DNA of 64,000 nucleotides from Megachile rotundata (taxonomy: Eukaryota; Arthropoda; Insecta; Hymenoptera; Megachilidae): NCBI RefSeq assembly GCF_050947335.1, contig NC_134983.1, positions 9,300,001 to 9,364,000 on the forward strand, read 5' to 3'. The notes under the pieces were generated by a model. That model saw nothing but the letters and a program-made list of their open reading frames with translations. It was not told where the DNA came from and searched no databases. Shown piece by piece: positions 45,491 to 57,640 of this stretch; positions within the stretch are counted from its first letter, which is position 1; the number at the start of each line of letters is the position of its first letter. The position numbers were made by a program, and so were the translations under genes.

Positions 45491-46785
45491 ATTCCGAAAT
45501 TCAAAAAGTCCATCGCAATTTCCAACGCCCATTACATATTTCGTTACGATTAAGCGATTAATCACGATAAAACATATTTTTCTCGCGGCTCTCACCGTTT
45601 CGGTCGCAGAAAAATAGAAAGACCTCGTCTCGAGGCAGACAATAGACCGCAAACAGTCGTTGTCATACACGGAAGTCGCTCGAACAGGATACGTAGGCAG
45701 CGTAGATAAAACTGTTACAAGCAGAGGAGGTTAAACGTCGAACAGAGAAAACCGACCAAACTGGTCAACGTAATGGGATGTCATCAAAGATACATATTTA
45801 CGCGTACACGTGTTCAAATAGTTTGGCAAAAAGCCGTGTCCAGAGGCAGTGCGCGGAAAAAGCGAGCGTGTAACAGTTCGAAGATCGCGAGATGTTCGAA
45901 ATGATAGAAGTTGTAAAAACGAACGAGTTATGGATATGGCCCGTTGAAAGAACGCGCGACACTTTTTCCCGGCGTTCTCTTTGAAAAACTGGCAACATGA
46001 GTCTCTAGCGTTATAGTTTATGGAGTTCTACGTGGCACTCGTTATTATTTTTTTTCTGTTTTCTGAACAATAAACTTTCATTCTATCCGGTTTGTTCGAC
46101 CGCTGCAACATAGTTTCTTTTCTACGTGATTTATGTTGCTGAGATCTTCCGGACGCATGCTAACTCGAGACACGCAAACGGTTCGTGCTATGTGCAAAGT
46201 TGAATGTATCATGTATGTTTTAAATGCACGTTCAAGCGATCGTGAAAATGCAACATCGCATTTCTTTGTACAGCAAGTGGAGATGGAAGGGTAAATTAAT
46301 TAGTGGATTTCCATCATTAGCATAACAGTTAACAACAAATTGTGCATCGACGTGTAAAGCTTCGATGAAATTTATAGGAGAATCATTCTTCTCCAACCAA
46401 AGGTTCGATTTCGAAAAAAATTTCTAACATTCTTCGTCGCGTAATTTGCATGTTATCCGTTCGAAATTGCAACAGCAACGGCTGCAGCAATAAAAATTAA
46501 TCTTCCGCAAAGCATCAAAAGAATGTTAAAACCTCCGAAACTTTCGAAGAATTCGATACCAGTTCTCTTAGTGGCTTTATCCTATATAAATTGAACTGAC
46601 AATATTGCATATTAGTAAAACATTTTACGTAAGTTATATTCAATCTTCATGTCTGTATCAACTCAAGCGTAATATTACCAGTAGCGCTGAACGAAAGGGC
46701 AATTTTTTCCTGCCATCAGTAATTAGGTGCTTTCAATTTTTATTACAAACGACTTCATTCAATGCAGCTAGGGAAATATGAATTG
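45491..46785. other. Unassigned segment
   Basis: Positions 45500-46000 are GC-richer, with minus-strand frames of 73 and 66 codons. None is recognised. Confidence 0.4.
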
Positions 46786-46789
46786 TGTT

Positions 46790-47165
46790 CAAAGAAATAG
46801 AGAAATATAGGGATATTGAAATGTATGCCGGATTGCTACAAGGGATACTGATATCTAGGGATATTGGTATTTGGAAAGATCGGTGTATAGGGATATTAGG
46901 ATTTAGGGAAATCAAGGTCTAGGGAAATCGGGATCTATTGAAATCGTGATCTGGGGATATTGGGATCTGGAGATATATTGGGACTTAGAGATATTGGGAT
47001 TCTGAGAATATCAGGCTATAGGGATATCAGGATCTAAGAATATCGTGATTTAGATATATCGTGTTCTAAAGATATTTGCATGTGGAGATATCGGTATCTT
47101 GTGATATCAGTATCTAAAGATATCGGTATCTGGGGAATTGGTAATATCAAAATCTATATGTATGC
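46790..47165. repeat. 16-bp array, about 22 units, G-rich on + strand
   Basis: Units such as ATCTAGGGATATTGGT, GTATAGGGATATTAGG and ATCTAAAGATATCGGT run at 16 bp with two slips. They align with the unit of the 27.9-kb array (GTAGGGATATCGGTAC) when rotated. The array fades into looser words until about 47260. Confidence 0.9.
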
Positions 47166-47265
47166 AGAAATCTGGAAATATCTCGTTGTGGACATTTAAG
47201 GATCTCCTGATATGTGGATCTAGGGATACTAGATTGCAGGAAGACTGGAATATATGGATATTGAA

Positions 47266-48060
47266 ACATATTGAAGATGTAAGTCAAAAATTTAATTCTA
47301 AAAAACCGAAATATGTTTTGTCGATTAGTAGTCAAGATAAATAACCGAAATTTGCTTCGGTTATCATATTGTGACAAAAAATATGTAATGCGTGAATCAC
47401 AAGTTGTAAATTTGGTGCTATAACGCGGATTTTCAATAATCTCGGCCTTTACCGCGGACACCGCGAACTATCGCGGCGACTCAGCCCACAGATACCGTTT
47501 AGATAGTCACATTAGCATAGCTTGTTATTGGTTACGTAATATTATGCGTATTTGTACACAGGGACCAATAAAATGTAAATAGATCGGCAGATTTTTCGTT
47601 CTACTCAACGACTTTCACTAATACCCATTCCCAGTATGCAAGCCGCGCGGTACGTTACATGAAATCGAACTACACCATACCGAGATACATTTCCTATTTC
47701 GATTTAATGTGGCCGCACCCTTTCCACGAAGACAGCACCATTATAAAAGGAATCAATATCGGCCAGGTAAATGATCAAAATTACCCATAGATGCCCTGGA
47801 AGAAACATTCTAATAAATCTACCGATATAGAAAGTAACGGGAACATGACTGCACGACGATCGAGACTGAACTGTGTACAGCGTTTGTTACACACGGGGGA
47901 GACAAGGGTAAACGTTTCTGATTTTTCCGGAAAACTCTTGTTCTTTGCGGAGAAACGATATGTAAAGATAAATTACTGTGGTTTGTTAAATTATTATGCG
48001 CTAGACGTACAAGCGTACCTGATTTGGTATCGATAGGGTGATATTTACGTTATGTGTAAG
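47266..48060. other. Unassigned segment
   Basis: A 104-codon minus-strand frame and an 81-codon plus-strand ATG frame (47791-48036) show no recognised domain. Confidence 0.4.
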
Positions 48061-48227
48061 TTTCCGTTTGTTGGAATCTAGGGACTTTGGGAACTGGGGA
48101 TTTTGGGATCTAGGGGTGATTGGGAATTTAGAGATTCTTGGGTCTAGGCATCTAGGGATTTAGGGATCGAGGGATTTGGGGACCTAGGCATTTGGGGATT
48201 TGGGGATATAGGGATTTAGGGATGTAG
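48061..48227. repeat. G-rich octamer array with G-quadruplex potential
   Basis: GGGATTTA/GGGATCTA words at 8-9 bp lead directly into the 17-bp array. G-tracts of 3-4 at 48194, 48202, 48211, 48219 and 48227 with 4-5-base loops satisfy the usual quadruplex pattern. Confidence 0.85.
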
Positions 48228-48754
48228 GGATTCTTGGTATCTAGGGATTCTTGGGACCTAAGGATTCTTGGGATCTAGGTATTCTTGGGACCTAGGGATT
48301 CTTAGAATCTAGGGGTTCTTGGGATCTAGAGATTCTTGGGATTTAGGGATTCTTGGAATCTAGGAATTCTTCGGATCTAGGGATTCTTGGAATCTAGGGG
48401 TTCTTGGGATATAGGGATTCTTGGGATCTAGGGATTCTTGGAATCTAGGGATTCTTGGGATATAGGGACTCTTGGGATCTAGGGATTCTTGGAATCTAGG
48501 GGTTCTTGGGATTTAGGGATTCTTGGAATCTAGGAATTCTTCGGATCTAGGGATTCTTGGAATCTAGGGGTTCTTGGGATCTAGGGATTCTTGGGATCTA
48601 GAGATTCTTGGAATCTAGGGATTCTTGGAATATAGGGACTCTTGGGATCTAGGGATTCTTGGAATCTAGGAATTCTTCGGATGTAGAGATTCTTGGGATC
48701 TAGGGATTCTTGGAATCTACGGATTCTTGTAATCTACGGATTCTTGGAATCTAG
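48228..48754. repeat. 17-bp array, 31 units, with a 170-bp higher-order repeat
   Basis: Thirty-one units of GGATTCTTGGRATCTAG follow without a single indel (31 x 17 = 527 bp). Variant units (GAATTCTTCGG, GGACTCTTGGG, GGGTTCTTGGG) recur in order. The ten units at 48347-48516 match those at 48517-48686 at nine of ten positions, giving a 170-bp higher-order unit. The last units lose the G in TCTAG. Confidence 0.97.
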
Positions 48755-48940
48755 GGATTTGGGAATCTACGAATTTGTGAGTTCAGAGATTTCAAGAATT
48801 TGTGAATTTCACAAAAGTTCAAAATTTAAAATTCTTGAAAAAAATTGAAAATAATGAAAAATGCAAATTTGAAAAATCAGTAATCAAAAAATCCTCCAAT
48901 TAAAAAATTTGAAAACTAACCAATTTAAAATCATACATAT
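48755..48940. repeat. Decayed tail of the 17-bp array
   Basis: GGGATTTGGGAATCTACG words degrade into A-rich AAAATTTGAAAA words over about 180 bp. Confidence 0.7.
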
Positions 48941-49720
48941 ATTTAATCACGTTCAGAGTGCTTTAGTTTCTCTCACGATTACCGAAGTTAATAGAAATGT
49001 CTTCGTTAGATTCTAACGCGTGTCGTGCGTGTTCCAAGAAAAAGTTAACGAATATTTCTATATCGTTTAACCGATATAACAAGAACGAATTGCTCGTTAC
49101 TGCCGGTATTTCAAATATTCGATCAGAAATGGAAAAAGAAGGTACAGGATGGCGTTCCTATAAAACCGTGTGTTCCACGTAAAAGTAAAACAAACCCTGT
49201 GTAAAATCGAACGTTCCGACGTGGCCGATAGTGCTAATAGAATCGTAGGAAACTGAAATCGAACGGCTATAAAGCAGGACACAGACTTGATCGCCGCTTT
49301 TTATTCGGCAGTGCACCACTTTCCCTTTCTTTCCCCTGAGAAATTTACCAATAATTATATCGCATGACCGTTTCTCAGCCTCTGTAATACTGTTCGAAAT
49401 ATTAAACAGCATAGGAAATTACGGGCTTATTTTATGGCATTTCGCTTAATTGTTTTCGAAGCATACATTAGATCGACAAAAATGTTCACTTTTTTGATTT
49501 GCTGTATGAATTAGACCGGATTCGAAAGTACCAATTGTAGCAAGAACTTGCCAATAATGAAACGTGAATTGTGATTACTATGATTGGTTAAATGTTTCAT
49601 TTAAGAGAATTGAGTGATTATCGTCTATCTCATAAACGATGAAAGTTTGTTTTAATTGTATTTAGGTAAGTTTTTGTATTTATAAATTTACGAGGCTTTT
49701 TGGTTCGACGCAAGTCTCAA
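48941..49720. other. Unassigned segment
   Basis: Overlapping frames of 61-84 codons on both strands have no recognised domain. A GTAAGT at 49667 has no coding sequence upstream. Confidence 0.4.
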
Positions 49721-50240
49721 AATTTTTATATATCAAATTCTTCAAAATTCATAATTATCATAATTTACAAATTTCAAAATCCTCAAATCTCCAAATCCCC
49801 AAATCTCAAAATCTCAAAATTTCCTAATCTCGAGATCCTCAAATTTCATATCACCAAATTCCAAATCCCTAAATTCCAAATCCCCAAATTCCAAGTCTCC
49901 AAATTCCAAATCCTCAAATTCCAAATCCCCAAATTTCAAGTTTCCAAATTCCAAATCCCCAAATTCCAAATCCCCAAATTTCAAGTTCCCAAATTCCAAG
50001 CCTCCAAATTCCAAGTCTCCAAATTTCCAAGTCTCCAAATTTCAAATCCCCAAATTCCAAATCCCCTAATTTCAAATCCCCAAATTTCAAGTTCCCAAAT
50101 TCTGAAATTCCCAAATCCCAAAATCCCCAAGTCCTCAGATCCCCAAATCCCAGAGTCCCCAGGTCCCCAAATCCCAAAGTCCCCAGATCCCCAAATCCCA
50201 AAATTTCCATACCACCAAATCTCAACTTCTGAAAACTAAA
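49721..50240. repeat. CAAATTCC array: 15-bp units, then an 8-bp C-tract ladder
   Basis: From about 49850 to 50100 a 15-bp unit TTCCAAATCCCCAAA repeats with variants. From 50141 to 50199 the unit is a strict octamer with C-tracts every 8 bp. Because 15 is a multiple of three, both strands read open (179 codons plus strand, up to 150 minus strand), giving 5-residue KFQIP and FGDLE repeats that are not evidence of a protein. Confidence 0.95.
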
Positions 50241-52019
50241 TTGCACCAAACTTTCAACTAACTTTGAATGCCTACCAAAAAAAAAATAAGTGCCGATGAC
50301 TTCTTTTCTCCACGTGACAATTAACCATAGCGAAAGCCACGGTGCTAGCGTGCAAATATGAATCATGACATTGGTGACAAATAGCTTGCTAATTGCAGCC
50401 GCGATAATCGTTTAAAGTTTCCCTCTCGACTGAACGAGGTGCATGTGCTCCGCGTACGAGTGTTCCGAAGGTCTCGCGAAATCTGCATTGTCACGAACGC
50501 GTGGTCGATTCTTCGTGAAATTAAAGGTTGAGGCGACACACATATTAAATTGCAATACCTACTCGAGATACTCGAACACGTACGTTTGAAACGCACAACC
50601 ACGAGAACGTTTCTACTACCGTATTCCTGGGACACGTTGTCGCGACACGCATGAAAACGTTAGATCGATGTTCCCTGGCGACAGTGACAAAAAATCGACT
50701 TTCATATGTTAACCAGAGATATCATAAATAATAGGCACGCACCGCTAATTACATCGACTTTCACGATAGCTTCTGTTCCAGGTGGTTTTTCAGCCAGCCG
50801 AAGAAATTTATGTGCGAGCAACACGACGGTTCTCTCGGAATTAGTTTTATGATAATCGGCAACATTCGTGCTGACACATTAACTTTCCACAATGTTTTTG
50901 CGTTCTCGAAAAAGTATCGTTTTTCTATAACTTTTTAACACACCAGATTTGTCGTGTCGTGCAAAACTCCTTCGTGCTACGTTCACTCTCTTTCCTTGCA
51001 AAACTACCTATTATCAAACTATATATTATCAAATTTTATTTCAATCAAACTGATTGTATCTGAACGATCTCTAATAAATGATTGCTATGTTCACGATAAT
51101 TTTTCCTTACCATTCAAGCAATTTTGAAACGTAACTGCCTTTAGTTCAATCGCTATACCGATACGATGAAGCTTGAAAATAAATGATCGTCTCGTACAAT
51201 GACATCAATTATACCAATTTGAAGTTCTAAGACATTTGTAATAACGCTTCACGGGCAGTTTGAAATGTAAATTATTACTCTTACGTTGAAAATTGTAGCG
51301 AATGTGTTAAGAATGAGTAGTCACGCGTCGAGATTAGCTTCCAGTCAATGAAACGCTAGTAATGTATCATTAAAAAGAAACGCCGAAGAAATTTCTTACA
51401 CAAGTATTTATTTTAGAAATGTTCGTTTAACTTATGGTTCAAGAATGTCAGATGTAAAATGTTACACGACAGACGTCGGTGAAATTAGTTTTCGTTTCAC
51501 TTTTAGGAATGCTAACAATCTAATATTCGCGTACGCCTCTCTTTCCTCATCTCGACGCGTAGGCTCGCACTTGTTCCGTAATTGAACGTTTGAGAGCTAT
51601 TACCATTAAATTGCCGACCATTAGTCATCCGTTTCCACGAATTGCCAAGAATTATTAATCCATTTTCTCAAAATTTAGAAAAAGACTGTACATTAATCGC
51701 GGACTAACCGTGACTGACTTTCAATAAAGCGGCGGAAAAAGTGTGGATAGGAAACGTCCATGCAAAGTTCTCGGATTAACGTACAAATTACCATTTCTAG
51801 TCCTCTGTTGTACACCATAAGATACGTCGTAAAAATCATGAAGGAAAATGAGTAACGAGAAGGATTTTCCATAAACACTTTATTACGCAACGATATAATT
51901 ACGGATTTTCTAATCAATTTTTTTGTTGGAAAGAAAACGAAGTTTGCTTTCCCTGACGTGTAAAGTGTCCATTCGTTATTCATGAATTGGGTAACGTTAA
52001 AATCGGGTGAATGTGCTGT
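50241..52019. other. Unassigned segment
   Basis: GC-richer at 50290-50920, AT-rich afterwards. Minus-strand frames of 90 and 96 codons show no recognised domain. No RNA gene is seen. Confidence 0.4.
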
Positions 52020-52960
52020 AAATTGTTATTATATTGCCACGGTGTATATTACTATGCGTTACATTACTACATGAACGCTCGCAAGAACTATATTGCCACG
52101 CTGTATATTATCGCGTAACGTATTACCATCCGCGATGTTGCGTCGTGTTATGTTGTTCTCTGCTATGTAGCACGCGCTACAGTGAGGCACATATTACCAA
52201 CTTTTTATATTGCTACGTTTCGTTTTGCTATGCGTGTGACAGTTGTATCATGCGTTATACTACCGCACGCTATATTGCATCGCACTATATCGCCACGTTC
52301 TATATTTCCACAAGGTATAACACTGTAAGTTATATTACTTCGCGCTGAACCGGCGTGCAATTGTAACGCCACACGTTATATCGCCGTTCGTTATATTGCA
52401 TCGCACTATATTGCCACGTTCTGTATTACCACAAGCTATAACACTGTAAGTTATATTACTACGCGCTGAACTGGAGTGCAATTCTAACACCACACGTTAT
52501 ATCGCCGTTCGTTATATTGCATCGCACTATATCGCCACGTTCTATATTACCACAAGCTATAACACTGTAAGTTATATTACTACGCGCTGAACCGGAGTGC
52601 AATTGTAACGCCACACGTTATATCGCCGTTCGTTATATTGCATCGCACTATATCGCCACGAGCCATATCACCACGCGCTGCATCACTATGTGTTATATTA
52701 TTAAGCGCTGTATCACTGTCCGACTGTAACTCGACGTGTTACTTTGCCGCGTGTTATATTGCATCGCACTATATCGCCACGCACTATATTACGAGTCATG
52801 TCGTTGTATACCGTATCACTATGTGTTATGTTGCTATACATCATCTCAGCACGCTATATACTTCCACGCGCTATATTGCCTCTTATCATATCACCATAAA
52901 CTATATTGTTTTATATTGTATCACCACACATCATATCATATTGTTGTGCATAAAATAGAA
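52020..52960. repeat. 15-bp array with a 121-bp higher-order repeat, C-rich on + strand
   Basis: Units of the type CTATATCGCCACGTT and TTATATTACTACGCG repeat at 15 bp. Eight units, one of them 16 bp, form a 121-bp block seen in three near-identical copies starting at 52271, 52392 and 52513. A fourth starts at 52634 and decays. The flanks are looser. Cys/Tyr/His-rich frames of 84-106 codons here are by-products. On the minus strand the unit CGTGGCGATATAG resembles the 16-mer family. Confidence 0.95.
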
Positions 52961-53860
52961 GATTCATTGGTCAAATTAATATATTGCTAAAACCAAATTG
53001 TCCCTACAGTTCCCTGTACGGCAACATAACGAGAGTATACTATACCTCAATTACAAACGAGGAAATAATGATATTCATAACGATATTTCACTTTAATTAG
53101 TCTCTAAAGCGTGAACTCATAGAGCGAACAGAATTTACGATTCATCAGGATAATAAAAAACGAACGATGCTTGATTTCCTACCCGCGGTGAACGCGCTTT
53201 CGCGATTCATAGTTAATAACAACATTTGTGTCGAAGACGTAGATTGATACATTCCTGTTTCTAAAGATTTTTCAAAATGTCTCGCAGAATTATCTAACCA
53301 CCTACATCGGTCGATTTTCTTTGACCGTAAAGCGACATTTTCGCTGAAATGCTCCCTTTACCTTTACGATCACGTTTCGTAACGATTTATAAACTTGTCA
53401 TGCAGCTACCGCCTCGATAGAAAACAAATTCACGGTCTACTAAGTAGCATAGTAGGAACGTTTAAGAGAGTGGAAAAGAATTATACCGATGAAAAGTTGC
53501 CCGTTCTTCTTGCACACCTGGTATGAGCTTTCATAGTTTTTCATTCAAGTCGGAATCGATTTGCGTACCTCCTTCTTCGAGTACACGTGTATCAGTAATT
53601 TATGAATTAAATGCATCGATAAAGAACGATATCATCAGGTGTTAAATCTCGCGTTACGTTTAATCGCGATCAACGGCAAGTGAACTATAATTATGATGCG
53701 ATCGCTGAAATTCATTTTAAGTCGGAATTTCATGATTTCGTTCGAATTCTTCGTTTTAACGCGTTCGCGTGTATGTTTTATAATTGACTAAGCAAACGCT
53801 GAGAATGCAAGGTAGACGAAACATACGAACAAGATACTTGCATTTCCATAAAATCTATGA
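52961..53860. other. Unassigned segment
   Basis: No frame of 60 codons before 53784 and no recognised RNA gene or repeat. Confidence 0.45.
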
Positions 53861-54365
53861 TTCCAAGCTTTCAAACTTTCGTTTTTTTCTTCCAAAATTT
53901 ATCGGAATTCACAAATTCTCGAAGCTTCTAATACCTAGATTCTTAAATTTTGAAATCTTCGATTCTCTCATTCTAAATTTGCGAATTTTCAAATTTTCAA
54001 TTTCCAAACTATAAATTTCCAAATTTATCAATTCTCAAATTCCAAAGTCTCAATTTTCCAAATTCTCACATCTCAAATTTTCAAATCCCCAAATTCCGAA
54101 TTTTTCTAATTTTCAGATCTCCAAATTCCCACGTCCCCAAATTCTCAGCGCCCCGAATCCTCAAATCTCCAAATTTTCAGGTCCTCAAATTCTCAGCGCC
54201 CCGAATCCTCAGATCTTCAAATTCTCAGGTCCCCAAATTCGCAGAATCCCGAATTCTAAATTTCCAAATCCTAAATTTTCCAAATTCTCAAATCCGAAAA
54301 TTCCCAAATCCTCCAATTCTCAAATCCCCCAATTCGCAAATTCCCAAATTCAACCTAATTCAATT
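53861..54365. repeat. Degenerate AAATTCYC array with a 48-bp duplication
   Basis: CTCAGCGCCCCGAATCCTCA begins two copies at 54144 and 54192, exactly 48 bp apart. The rest is TCAAATTC/CCAAATTC words at about 8 bp, C-rich on the plus strand. Confidence 0.92.
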
Positions 54366-55855
54366 TTCACCAAAAATTTCTACCAAGTAAATCTTTAAAT
54401 TTACCAACACAGAAGCGTATGTAATTACCACCAGCGCAAATAAAAAAATAAAATAAAAATCGGGATAATTTTCCATTTTGCAATAAGCTGACAAAAACGT
54501 TTTCAATCGATAGGTCCGTGTTAAATAAATGAATAAACGTATAAACAGCAGTCATGTGTTGTTAATTAATAACCGTACTCGAAAAGAGGCATATTTCAAG
54601 TAGCAATTATGTTCAACTTTGTTGATGATAGTATGCCACAACATTATACTTACAGCCTACAAGATACAAGTATATCGTAACGCTCGATAGCTTACGGTGT
54701 ACAAAGATACGTTATTATAGCAATTTCATATGCATATCGTTACCGATCATATGTTCTGTGCTTTCTTACAACCACCTGTTATTCATACTTAATGCGTTCC
54801 GATCTGACGACTATACTTGCGGCGAAATAGGTCGAGCGTGTATCGAAATTATGATTAGAGAGTCGTTTAGAAATGTTCGATGGATAACAAATTTCGTTTA
54901 AAAATTTTGAAATATTAGATCCAATATTAACTATTGGTTCTTAAATTCCAATCACGCTTTTAAGAATGATTTAAAGTCTTATTAGATTCTTATATTGTTA
55001 CAAGTAGTTAGAGTAGTAGTAATAAACTAATAGTAGTAGTGGACTACAATTTTTCTAACACATGTGAGGATGTGTATAATGATGGCAATATAACGAGAGT
55101 CTGCTGTACCATCACTTGAAACAAGATGAGAATGATGACATTAATAGATAAATAGCTTACAAAAAATTAATGAGCTGTAAATCTGAAAAACTTCAAAATT
55201 TAGTACATAATGATCCTTGAGTCAGAAATTGATGTTTCAATAGACACTCATTGTATTGCCATTTTCATACCAGCTTCCACACACAGTAACACCATTAAGT
55301 TTCTTTGAAAAACGACTTCAAAATGGATGAAATTTAATTAATATCAATGAACTTGATAATGAATATAAACATATACAAGGTGACTGTTATTTATTTTTAT
55401 TGAAAATATAGAATTAGTGAAAAAAATATGAAAAGTTATATTTAAGCATTGTTCAAGTGTAACTCGAAAATATGCGTAATTGTAAGGTAAATGAAAACAA
55501 CAATGCACATACCAAGATGAGAAAATTTGTAATAACCAAATCGCGTGGCAATGTTGCGGAGGCAAGAGAAAAATATCCCGTGGCATGTTACAAGTCCATT
55601 ACCTCGATAACGATCAGCCTCTCCTTTTTCCCTTTTTCCCTTTTAATATAAGATAGTTTTATGTGTGAAATTACGATTGTCCTAAATCTGTGAGAACGAA
55701 GTGTTACGTTATTCTCGCAGACGTTGTTTCTCATTAGACAGACGATTCATGTTTTCACACCCACTTCGCTGAAGGAGAAGAATACACATATTGCAACTTT
55801 ATTCTTTGTCAAGAATTTATGTGTAGAAAGTGAAAATATTTGCTTCCTACAGAAA
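54366..55855. other. Unassigned AT-rich segment
   Basis: Minus-strand frames of 62 and 80 codons are hydrophobic and AT-driven. A short TAG-trinucleotide run lies near 55010-55040. No gene is recognised. Confidence 0.4.
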
Positions 55856-56210
55856 TTTGATATTCCTAAAATCCTGAAGTCCTAAACTTCTAAAGTTCCA
55901 AACCCCTAAAATCCCAAAAACCTACAGTCCCAAACTTCCAAAGTTCAAGAGCCTTACGATCCCAAAATTTTATAGTCCCAAATTTTCAAAGTTTCAAAGC
56001 TCTAAAATCCCTAAACCCTAAAGTCTCAAACTTTCAAAATTCCAAACCCCTAAAATCCCAAAATCATAAAATCACAAACTTCCAACTTTACAAGCCCCTA
56101 AAATCCAAAAATCCTAAACTTCCAAACTTCCAAAGTTCCAAAATCTCAAAACTACAAAGTTTGCAAATATCAAAATTGCAAACTCTCAAAATCCCAAAAT
56201 CTCTCTTCCA
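55856..56210. repeat. Degenerate CCTAAAATCCC array
   Basis: CCCCTAAAATCCCAAAA and CTTCCAAAGTTC words recur at about 8 bp, with a looser period near 50 bp. C-rich on the plus strand. Confidence 0.85.
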
Positions 56211-57305
56211 TCTTTCTCGTCCATAAGTATATAAAGTCTGAGAACCACCGCCATGAAAATAATATTTTTCCTCGTTACGATGTAACTCTTTTTTGCGATA
56301 ATTTAAACTCGAAACGACAAGTTGACTCTCAGTTACAATCAATAAAGAAGTCCACATAATTTATCGAATATCCGGTGTATTATCCCGTTCCGGTCGTTTA
56401 ATCTCGACTCGATGTTGACATTCACAGCAATTTTGGACCACCTTTTATTGCCGATTAAAGTGCGCTTTCTTCTCGAAACATGCCCGAAACCGACATCGGG
56501 GAGAGTTGTCGAGTACATCCCTTTCCTTTTGTGCGTTTTCCAGGAAACAACTTTCACCGAAAGATTTCGTTGCTTCGAACTGGTTCACGAAAATTCGCAA
56601 GGTTTCTTAATTGAAATATAAACTGTAAACGTTGTACAGAAAAAATATTATTTCCGTGATAACATCATGTTTAGTAAAAAAAAAATAAGTTAATACACAT
56701 CGCTATTCATAAAATTTGCATTCAGCATTAACTATTAGAATGTAACATGATATCAATTAATTTCACCTCAGTTTAGCAACAGCAGATAATTGAGATTGGT
56801 GCAGTGTCACGAAAGGGCATGCATTAAAAGGAACAAGTTTAACAGAGACATAAAAATCAGTGCCAGAAATGGCCTCCCTTTTTAATTGCTTCGGAAAGCC
56901 ACCAAGACTGAAAAGAAATAAAACGGATAGGTTCACATGTGTTCCTCATTAATGATTCTACGCAGGAATTCAGTTCCGAGTAGCAATGTGTCAGTTATAG
57001 AATATTAATGAACCAGTTAATTGTAACAATTAACCGGTAACATTTACTCGAACCTGACGTGCTTGCTAGAAGAAATTGAACAATTTACCTGCACCGTATA
57101 TGTACAGAAACGTTTAGACAAGGTTGGTAATGCAACTTGGATGCAGTATGTTATTCTCTTTTAATGCGTGTGACAATTCTTATTTCGATACGGGATATTA
57201 TAGACGAGGTGGAATTCTGGTTGTTAACAAGGGAAAGATTTCTTTTTATTTTTCTATTAATCTTTCATATATTAGGATTTTGGATTTCATTTCAAACTTG
57301 TTCTT
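56211..57305. other. Unassigned segment
   Basis: Opposing frames at 56339-56557 and 56412-56621 and hydrophobic frames at 57124-57367 have no recognised domain. Confidence 0.4.
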
Positions 57306-57640
57306 CTCCGTGTCTTTTAAATTTTGAGTTGTCAGATTGTCAAATTGTTAAATTGTCAAGTTGTTAAATTAACAAATTTTCCAACTATCAAGTTTATAAA
57401 TTAAAAAATTTCCAAATTGTCAAATGGTCAAATTGTCAAATTGCCAAATTGTCTAATTACCAAATGCTAAGTTGCCAAATTGCCAAATTATTGAATGACT
57501 AAAGTGCCAAATTGTTAAACTGCCAAATTATTGAATGACTAAAGTGTCAAATTGTCAGGTGGTTAAATTACCAAATTTCTAAGTTGTCCAATTTCTAAAT
57601 TTACAAATCTCGTCATTAGAAATGATTAAATCTCAATTTA
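57306..57640. repeat. CAAATTGT array with a 40-bp duplication
   Basis: TCAAATTG and CCAAATTG words recur at 8-9 bp. TGCCAAATTATTGAATGACT occurs at 57481 and 57521, exactly 40 bp apart (five octamers). Confidence 0.9.
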
